Shown here: positions 58,257 to 64,000 of the stretch, piece by piece | Layout of the letters: each line of letters begins with the position of its first letter | How positions within the stretch are numbered: position 1 is the stretch's first letter | Assembly (NCBI RefSeq): GCF_009176705.1 | Contig: NZ_AP021846.1 | Coordinates: 3,446,501-3,510,500 of the forward strand | From: Pseudoalteromonas sp. A25 | Lineage (GTDB): Bacteria; Pseudomonadota; Gammaproteobacteria; Enterobacterales; Alteromonadaceae | Length of the DNA: 64,000 bases | Direction of reading: 5' to 3' | Made by a program: the position numbers and the translations under genes | Notes under the pieces: generated by a model | Databases searched by the model: none | What the model was told of the DNA's origin: nothing | What the model saw: only the letters and a program-made list of their open reading frames with translations

Positions 58257-60058
58257 TGCGCACCCTGTTGTTTATTCTTTCGCTACTATGGTTATTACCC
58301 GCTCAAGCAAACAACGATATTCTTAACAGCCTTATCGCGCCAAAACAGGATACGTTTTTACCGGTTAACGAAGCTTTTAAATTTGATTTTGACCAACAAG
58401 GCAATATTTTATTCACTGGCTGGGATATTGCCCCTGGTTATTATCTTTATAAGAAAAAACTTGAGTTCATCGCCAAAGGGGCAGACATCAAAGTGCCTGA
58501 GTACGCGAAAGGCAAAGAGATTGAAGACGAGTTTTTTGGCAAAACCGAAGTGTATTTTGATTCATTTTCGGTTGTTTCTAAGCTGAGTGATATCAGTGAT
58601 GGGTCCGTTGTAAAGATCCGCTATCAGGGCTGTGCAGAGGCAGGGCTATGTTACCCCCCTGAAGTGATCACCGTGCCACTATCAACGCTTGCGATGGTTA
58701 ATGGCGCAAATGAGGCAAATACAGCAAGTAACGCTTTAACTGATACGGCTTCTAAAACATCTATCACAGACAACAAAGACTCTTCAGAGCCCTCTTTTAC
58801 TGAACGCTTAGCGAGTCAAAGTTTACTCACCAATTTACTCATCTTCTTTATGGTCGGTGTGGGTTTGGCATTTACACCCTGTGTATTTCCAATGTTCCCT
58901 ATTTTATCTAGCTTAATTGCCGGCCAGAAGGGTCTATCGACTAAAAAAGCCTTTACCTTATCGTTTGTATATGTGCAAGGCATGGCTGTCACCTATGCCC
59001 TACTCGGTTTAGTCGTGGCAGCATTAGGAGGCCAAGTTCAAGGCTACATACAACACCCAGCGGTACTGATCAGCTTTAGTTTATTGTTTGTTTTACTGGC
59101 GATGGCCATGTTCGGGTGGTATGAAATAAAGCTACCGAGTGGCGTGATGAATAAACTCACAGCAATCAGCAATCAACAAAAAGGCGGCAACTACTTAGGT
59201 GTATTTGCTATGGGGGTGCTCTCTGGTTTAATCGCATCGCCTTGTACTACAGCCCCTCTTTCAGCGGCTTTATTATATGTAGCCCAAAGTGGTGACTACT
59301 TTGTTGGTGGTATTACCTTATACGCATTAAGCCTAGGGATGGGGCTGCCGTTACTATTGCTTGGCACATCCGGCGGAAAACTGCTCCCCAAAGCGGGTGC
59401 TTGGATGGAGCAAGTAAAGATCCTCTTTGGCTTTATTATGCTTGTTGTACCGCTGATTTTACTAGAACGGATCCTCGATTTTGACATTATCTTATGGATG
59501 GCCAGTGGCCTGATGTTAGCCACTGCCCTGTACCTTCACCATTGGCAAAGTCAGCAAAGCACGAGCATATTCAAGTCACTGTTGTGGGGCATCGCATCGC
59601 TATTATTGGTTGCGTCATTGCTCGTTAGCAAACAGCTAATTTGGCCAGCTAAAACGATTAATATTACTCAGCAAGAACAAGGGGTGAAAAAGTTTCAGTT
59701 AGTTGAAGATTTAAGTGCGCTCAGAGCTGCAATTGATGAAGCCAATGATAATGGTCAAATTGCCATTGTAGATCTGTATGCTGAGTGGTGTGTAGCCTGT
59801 AAAGAGTTTGAAAAATACACATTTTTCGAGCCAGAGGTACAAGAGCAGTTTCAACACTATGCGCTATTAAAGCTAGATTTAACGCAAAATGATGAGAAAA
59901 GTATCGAAATCATGAAAGAGTTCAATGTTTTTGGTCTGCCCACTATGTTGTTTTTTGATAAACAAGGAAATGAGCTGCCAGATCTGCGAATTACAGGCTT
60001 TATGGGGCCTGCCCCCTTCTCTTCACACCTTAAAAAGGTACGTGAACTCGTAAAATAA
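58256..60058 (+). CDS. dsbD: Thiol:disulfide interchange protein DsbD
   Basis: A 600-aa inner-membrane reductase passing electrons from cytosolic thioredoxin to periplasmic DsbC/DsbG and CcmG. A signal peptide (LLFILSLLWLLPAQA) precedes the periplasmic alpha domain with its Cys pair in GCAEAGLCYPP. The eight-helix beta domain has Cys in FTPCVFPMFP and IASPCTTAPL. The C-terminal thioredoxin-like gamma domain has WCVACK. All six functional Cys are present. Coupled to cutA. Confidence 0.97.
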   Translation: MRTLLFILSLLWLLPAQANNDILNSLIAPKQDTFLPVNEAFKFDFDQQGNILFTGWDIAPGYYLYKKKLEFIAKGADIKVPEYAKGKEIEDEFFGKTEVYFDSFSVVSKLSDISDGSVVKIRYQGCAEAGLCYPPEVITVPLSTLAMVNGANEANTASNALTDTASKTSITDNKDSSEPSFTERLASQSLLTNLLIFFMVGVGLAFTPCVFPMFPILSSLIAGQKGLSTKKAFTLSFVYVQGMAVTYALLGLVVAALGGQVQGYIQHPAVLISFSLLFVLLAMAMFGWYEIKLPSGVMNKLTAISNQQKGGNYLGVFAMGVLSGLIASPCTTAPLSAALLYVAQSGDYFVGGITLYALSLGMGLPLLLLGTSGGKLLPKAGAWMEQVKILFGFIMLVVPLILLERILDFDIILWMASGLMLATALYLHHWQSQQSTSIFKSLLWGIASLLLVASLLVSKQLIWPAKTINITQQEQGVKKFQLVEDLSALRAAIDEANDNGQIAIVDLYAEWCVACKEFEKYTFFEPEVQEQFQHYALLKLDLTQNDEKSIEIMKEFNVFGLPTMLFFDKQGNELPDLRITGFMGPAPFSSHLKKVRELVK

Positions 60059-60070
60059 TCCCTATTTTGT

Positions 60071-60098
60071 GTACACTGGCTCTCTCTAGCCAGTGTAT
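60071..60098 (+). terminator. Hairpin after dsbD, weak terminator
   Basis: gtacactggct / agccagtgtat, a 10-11 bp stem with a 6-nt loop, 13 nt past the dsbD stop, without a strong U-tract. The remaining 160 nt before aroQ are AT-rich and probably hold its promoter. Confidence 0.45.
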
Positions 60099-60261
60099 CA
60101 CGTCTGATTAGACCAGTATTTTGCTGCTATTTACCTCGAAATATCTATAATGCACCTATAAAGTGAGAAAAAGTTGCTATTTTGGTTTAAAGCGCTTAAT
60201 TTAAATACTATCTTATTTATAAACGCTTTGTTTATTTCAATTTTGGGGATTTTCACGGATT

Positions 60262-60717
60262 ATGACCGCAAAGTTAAAGATTTTAGTCTTAAATGGGCCA
60301 AACCTTAATATGCTCGGCCGTCGTGAGCCTCAAACCTATGGCACTCTAACGCTTGATGAGCTAATAACCTCACTGGATGAGCAAGCTCAACAACTCGGTG
60401 CGACCCTCTCACATCTGCAAAGTAATAGCGAAGCAGAACTTATCAACGCAATTCACGATGCGTGGCAAAAGATCGACGCCATCATCATTAATCCCGCAGC
60501 GTTTACGCACACGAGCGTAGCACTGCGCGATGCGCTGCTAAGTGTGAATATACCTTTTTATGAAGTGCATATTAGCAACGTGTATGCACGGGAACCCTTT
60601 CGCCATAAGTCTTATTTTTCTGATGTGGCGCAAGGAGTTATATGCGGATTAGGCGCAATGGGCTATCAAGCTGCACTACAAGCAGCTATAAGCACATTGC
60701 ACAACAAAATTAACTAA
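60262..60717 (+). CDS. aroQ: 3-dehydroquinate dehydratase, type II
   Basis: A 151-aa dodecameric enzyme converting 3-dehydroquinate to 3-dehydroshikimate in the shikimate pathway. [20 protein letters not shown] carries the catalytic Arg and Tyr; [17 protein letters not shown] and [20 protein letters not shown] (active-site His and Arg) complete the site. Lies 23 nt upstream of accB, an arrangement shared with many gammaproteobacteria. Confidence 0.97.
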   Translation: MTAKLKILVLNGPNLNMLGRREPQTYGTLTLDELITSLDEQAQQLGATLSHLQSNSEAELINAIHDAWQKIDAIIINPAAFTHTSVALRDALLSVNIPFYEVHISNVYAREPFRHKSYFSDVAQGVICGLGAMGYQAALQAAISTLHNKIN

Positions 60718-60740
60718 AATTAACTAACAGGCGGGTCATT

Positions 60741-61196
60741 ATGGATATTCGCAAGATTAAAAAACTTATCGAATTAGTAGAAGAATCAGGTATTGCTGAG
60801 CTAGAGATCACCGAAGGTGAAGAATCAGTACGTATTAATCGTTACAGCAATGCACCAGTTGTAGCACAGCCTCAGCATTATGCAGCACCAGCTCCAGCGG
60901 CTCCTGCACCTGCGGCGGCTCCTGCAGCACCAACGGCAGAATCAGCGCCTGCTGCGCCTACAGGCCACCAAGTGCTTTCACCAATGGTTGGAACTTTTTA
61001 TTCAGCCGCTTCTCCAGAAGCACCTGCATATGTTGAAGTTGGTTCAAAAGTAAACATAGGCGACACGCTATGTATCGTTGAAGCTATGAAAATGATGAAC
61101 CAAATTGAAGCCGACAAAGCGGGTGTGGTTAAAGCAATTCTTGTTGAAAATGGTGAACCAGTTGAGTTCGACCAACCACTATTCATCATCGAATAA
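60741..61196 (+). CDS. accB: Biotin carboxyl carrier protein of acetyl-CoA carboxylase
   Basis: A 151-aa carrier. An N-terminal dimerising segment ([20 protein letters not shown]), an Ala/Pro-rich linker (about 48-75) and the C-terminal biotinyl domain with EAMKMMNQ; biotin attaches to Lys117. Works with AccC and AccAD to make malonyl-CoA for fatty-acid synthesis. 24 nt upstream of accC. Confidence 0.98.
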   Translation: MDIRKIKKLIELVEESGIAELEITEGEESVRINRYSNAPVVAQPQHYAAPAPAAPAPAAAPAAPTAESAPAAPTGHQVLSPMVGTFYSAASPEAPAYVEVGSKVNIGDTLCIVEAMKMMNQIEADKAGVVKAILVENGEPVEFDQPLFIIE

Positions 61197-61220
61197 TCAC
61201 GCAATAAGAAGGCAAACGCT

Positions 61221-62561
61221 ATGTTAGATAAAGTAGTCATTGCGAACCGAGGTGAAATAGCACTTCGCGTATTGCGTGCCTGCAAGGAGCTTGGGATCAA
61301 AACGGTAGCAGTTCACTCAACTGCTGACCGCGATCTTAAGCACGTACTTCTTGCGGACGAAACCATCTGTATCGGCAGACCTGCCGCATCTGAAAGTTAC
61401 TTGGATATTCCGCGCATCATTGCTGCGGCGGAAGTAACTGATGCTGTAGCAATTCACCCAGGTTACGGATTCTTATCAGAAAATGCTGACTTTGCAGATC
61501 AAGTTGAACAAAGTGGCTTCATTTTTATCGGCCCTCGTGGTGACACTATTCGTCTAATGGGTGATAAAGTGTCTGCAATTGAAGCCATGCGTAAAGCGGG
61601 TGTACCTTGCGTACCTGGCTCTGATGGCCCTCTAACCGAAGACAATGATCGCAATGTTCAAATCGCAAAGCGCATTGGTTATCCAGTGATCATCAAAGCG
61701 GCAGGCGGCGGCGGTGGTCGTGGTATGCGCGTTGTTCGCAGCGAAGCTGAGTTGGTTAATTCAATCGCATTAACCCAACAAGAAGCGAAGCAATTCTTTG
61801 GCAATGGCATGGTTTACATGGAAAAATTCCTAGAGAACCCACGTCATATCGAAGTGCAAGTATTAGCTGATGGTCAAGGTAACGCTATTCACTTAGGTGA
61901 ACGTGACTGTTCAATGCAACGTCGTCACCAAAAAGTTGTTGAAGAAGCACCTGCGCCGGGTATCACAGCCGAGATGCGTAAGTTCATTGGTGATCGCTGT
62001 ACCCGTGCTTGTATCGAAATCGGCTACCGTGGCGCTGGCACATTTGAATTCTTATACGAAAACGGCGAGTTCTATTTCATTGAAATGAACACCCGTATTC
62101 AGGTTGAGCACCCTGTAACAGAAATGGTTACCGGCGTTGACTTAATCAAAGAGCAGTTAAAGATTGCCGCAGGTCAGCCTTTGTCGATTACACAAGATGA
62201 TGTCGTGATCCGTGGTCACGCAATTGAATGTCGTATCAATGCTGAAGACCCTGAGAGCTTTATACCGTCTCCTGGTAAAATCACCCGCTTCCACCCAGCC
62301 GGTGGCTTGGGTATTCGCTGGGACAGCCATATTTATGCTGATTACACCGTACCACCTCATTACGACTCAATGATTGGTAAGCTGATCACCTACGGTGAAA
62401 ACCGTGATGTGGCTATTGCGCGTGCACGTAACGCGTTAAACGAGCTGGTAATCGATGGCATTAAAACTAACACGCCGCTGCATAAAAGAATTTTAGCGGA
62501 CGAAAACTTCCAAAGTGGTGGTACTAACATTCACTACTTAGAGAAAAAGTTAGGTTTATAA
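61221..62561 (+). CDS. accC: Biotin carboxylase, acetyl-CoA carboxylase subunit
   Basis: A 446-aa ATP-grasp enzyme that carboxylates the biotin of AccB using bicarbonate and [24 protein letters not shown] start, [12 protein letters not shown] glycine loop, [20 protein letters not shown] and [16 protein letters not shown] metal/substrate motifs. Length matches E. coli AccC. Last gene of the aroQ-accB-accC unit, followed by a strong terminator. Confidence 0.99.
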   Translation: MLDKVVIANRGEIALRVLRACKELGIKTVAVHSTADRDLKHVLLADETICIGRPAASESYLDIPRIIAAAEVTDAVAIHPGYGFLSENADFADQVEQSGFIFIGPRGDTIRLMGDKVSAIEAMRKAGVPCVPGSDGPLTEDNDRNVQIAKRIGYPVIIKAAGGGGGRGMRVVRSEAELVNSIALTQQEAKQFFGNGMVYMEKFLENPRHIEVQVLADGQGNAIHLGERDCSMQRRHQKVVEEAPAPGITAEMRKFIGDRCTRACIEIGYRGAGTFEFLYENGEFYFIEMNTRIQVEHPVTEMVTGVDLIKEQLKIAAGQPLSITQDDVVIRGHAIECRINAEDPESFIPSPGKITRFHPAGGLGIRWDSHIYADYTVPPHYDSMIGKLITYGENRDVAIARARNALNELVIDGIKTNTPLHKRILADENFQSGGTNIHYLEKKLGL

Positions 62562-62570
62562 GCAATTTAA

Positions 62571-62596
62571 AAAAGCCGACCCTAGTCGGCTTTTTG
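62571..62596 (+). terminator. Terminator after accC
   Basis: aaaagccgac / gtcggctttt with loop ccta and a short T run, 9 nt past the accC stop. Confidence 0.9.
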
Positions 62597-62678
62597 TTGT
62601 ATCCATTTTTAAAACATGTAATTTTGGTCTAAATTTAATCATTTGATTTATAGATAGTTAAATTTATGGCATTTGCTA

Positions 62679-62707
62679 GTGACAAGGCTTTTAAAAGTTT
62701 TTATACT
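62679..62707 (+). promoter_or_regulatory. Sigma70-type promoter for the tRNA gene
   Basis: gtgaca and tatact are separated by 17 nt, with a C-rich discriminator (gcaacccgc) after the -10 box, about 54 nt before the tRNA. This fits a stable-RNA promoter. Confidence 0.6.
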
Positions 62708-62760
62708 GCAACCCGCTTATGAGGATATAGAAAGTTACTTTCGTATTCTGCTTCAAGTAT

Positions 62761-62837
62761 GGCCCCTTAGCTCAGTTGGTTAGAGCACACGACTCATAAT
62801 CGTTAGGTCCCCAGTTCAAGTCTGGGAGGGGCCACCA
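62761..62837 (+). tRNA. tRNA-Ile2 (CAT anticodon, lysidine type)
   Basis: A 77-nt cloverleaf with encoded CCA. The acceptor stem ggcccct pairs with aggggcc; the D-arm is agctcagttggttagagc; the anticodon loop ctcataa (anticodon CAT at 62795-62797) and the T-arm gttcaagtc follow. Overall sequence is very close to E. coli ileX, not to initiator or elongator Met tRNAs, so C34 should become lysidine (TilS) and the tRNA decode AUA. The 27-43 position appears to be a C-U mismatch. It stands alone, with its own promoter. The rest of the 434-bp gap is empty apart from the accC terminator. Confidence 0.92.
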
Positions 62838-62995
62838 TTTTTCTCTTCATCCCTAATATTAAAAGCTCCCTGTATTAAACATCATGCTCAAAGTTAGTTG
62901 TATGCCGCATGCCACAACCTATACTCTCGTATTAGCTATGTTTCTCGTAACAGAGATTTACTGTTGGCACCACACGCATGCGATGCCAGTTTAGC

Positions 62996-64000
62996 TTAAC
63001 CGACACAAATACCGTAACGTGGCAATATAATATCCACAATGTTTAAGCGATGCTGTTTGGCGCCATCATGAAACAGCTTCCAATCTGAGCTTAAAAACTC
63101 ACGACTAAATTTATATTTATCTTCATCCCCATTAACCAATTCTGTCCCTAACGCTTTATGTTTCCAAGAGCCGACCCCTTTGGCAATATAAGATGGCTGA
63201 AAAGCGCCAACACCAAACTCACCTTTACCAATCATCTCTAGCCATAATGCAAGGCGCGTTTCACCACAGTCCATTTTAAAACTGTTGTAACAATGCATTA
63301 TTTTTTCTTTTATTGGTTGCGCTAATCCCAAAGTAGGATGACCTAAATACAGTTGATAAACTTTACAAAGCTCATCGGCCGCTTCTAGAAAATCAATTGG
63401 GTTGTTACGCTCTACGTGCTCGCCCAATCCATTCGTGTAACTCCAGTGCTGATGTGGTAAATCAGGGTTAGACAACGCTTGCCCATGCCCAAGACTTGGA
63501 ATATCGTCTTGAACAATGTTTTTGAAATAATTGGCGACTCTTTCCCTCCAATGAGTATCAATTTTACCATTATGATCTTTGATATGTCTGACCTTGTTTA
63601 TTGGATGGTCAACACCAGCAAACCCTTGATGACCCCACGTATCGATAAAAACATGAGACGTGATCCCAAGCAGATGCAAAGCATAAGGCCTATGACGGTT
63701 TGCAATACATTCATTAACCATATCTTTTGCAACGTAAGAGTTAGGCTTACATTCGAGCTTTCGAATAAAGCTACCCGATGGATTGCGCCCTGCTGGTAAT
63801 CCAGCATTACCTGGTAAAAAGTGAAATGGTATCCAAACCAACTGATTTTTAAGACTATGCAGGTTTCGATAATCCAACATTTTATGTGCTGTCGTCATAC
63901 GTGAATACGTCGCACCATTATCAAACCTGATACACCCTTGATTAGTGGCATCATCAACGTACTGCGAAGCATGTGCAATAATGTTCGCTTGTTGGTTACT
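62996..64000 (-). CDS. DUF6765-like protein, 5' end outside window
   Basis: The frame runs open to the right edge, so at least 334 residues are visible and the true start lies beyond. The visible part contains ASQYVDDATNQG, FHFLPGN, HLLGITSHVFIDTWGHQGFAG, WSYTNG and a His/Asp-rich arrangement that recalls zinc-dependent phospholipase C/P1-nuclease-like folds. It matches what I recall of the DUF6765 family of uncharacterised bacterial proteins. No function is known to me. The tRNA gene lies beyond its 3' end on the opposite strand, and no terminator is obvious. Confidence 0.7.
   Translation of the reverse strand, partial: SNQQANIIAHASQYVDDATNQGCIRFDNGATYSRMTTAHKMLDYRNLHSLKNQLVWIPFHFLPGNAGLPAGRNPSGSFIRKLECKPNSYVAKDMVNECIANRHRPYALHLLGITSHVFIDTWGHQGFAGVDHPINKVRHIKDHNGKIDTHWRERVANYFKNIVQDDIPSLGHGQALSNPDLPHQHWSYTNGLGEHVERNNPIDFLEAADELCKVYQLYLGHPTLGLAQPIKEKIMHCYNSFKMDCGETRLALWLEMIGKGEFGVGAFQPSYIAKGVGSWKHKALGTELVNGDEDKYKFSREFLSSDWKLFHDGAKQHRLNIVDIILPRYGICVG

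Overview
The window is a stretch of chromosome from a marine gammaproteobacterium, most likely Pseudoalteromonas or a close relative in the Alteromonadales. The evidence is the gene order (rpmG-rpmB-radC-coaBC...slmA, gmk-rpoZ-spoT...trmH-recG, epmA/efp/epmB near groSL-fxsA-cutA-dsbD), the asnC/asnA divergent pair, a Mn-dependent family II pyrophosphatase, and long imperfect palindromic intergenic repeats. I see no insertion sequence, prophage, CRISPR array or rRNA operon. Almost all space is coding, and two genes run off the ends: a zinc metalloprotease on the left and a DUF6765-type protein on the right.

Layout. 1-1.4 kb: the end of a secreted-type metalloprotease and an overlapping lipoprotein gene. 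1.6-8.0 kb: the most unusual block. On the minus strand are two ATP-grasp ligases (one fused to a helix-hairpin-helix domain) followed by a large M14 carboxypeptidase; an M20 peptidase is divergent to them. None has a signal peptide, so this looks like a cytosolic set of peptide-bond-forming and peptide-bond-cleaving enzymes. 8.0-12.8 kb: mutM, a membrane-anchored protein, ppaC, an AraC regulator, a transglutaminase-like protein and a periplasmic solute-binding protein. 12.8-17.4 kb: a lipoprotein with two alpha/beta-hydrolase units, divergent from a CadC/ToxR-like membrane regulator. The pair is flanked by two long palindromic repeats.

17.4-34.1 kb: core genome. It holds rpmG/rpmB/radC on the minus strand, then coaBC, slmA (dut, usually between them, is missing), an S9 peptidase, gmk, rpoZ, spoT, ridA, a FapA-like protein, asnA/asnC, trmH and recG. 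34.1-45.1 kb: galE, a TolB-like periplasmic protein, prkB-like kinase, yjjX-yjjG, rlmB-rnr, a DMT permease overlapping a glycerophosphodiesterase, and a chemoreceptor with almost no periplasmic part. 45.1-49 kb: the complete EF-P beta-lysylation module (epmA, efp, epmB) and three small genes. 49-55 kb: a two-gene RND efflux operon, a tetranucleotide microsatellite, an MccF/LdcA-type peptidase and an NTF2-like secreted protein. 55-62.6 kb: groSL behind a sigma32-type promoter, fxsA, cutA-dsbD, aroQ-accB-accC. The right end has a lone tRNA-Ile2 (CAT anticodon) and the DUF6765 gene.

The core clusters cover translation (ribosomal proteins, EF-P, tRNA and rRNA methyltransferases), stringent response and nucleotide metabolism (spoT, gmk, yjjX, yjjG), protein folding and disulfide handling (groSL, dsbD), and fatty-acid precursor supply (accBC). 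The least explained parts are the ATP-grasp/M14/M20 cluster, the tandem hydrolase and its regulator, the palindromic repeats and the microsatellite. All assignments come from reading the sequence; no searches were run.
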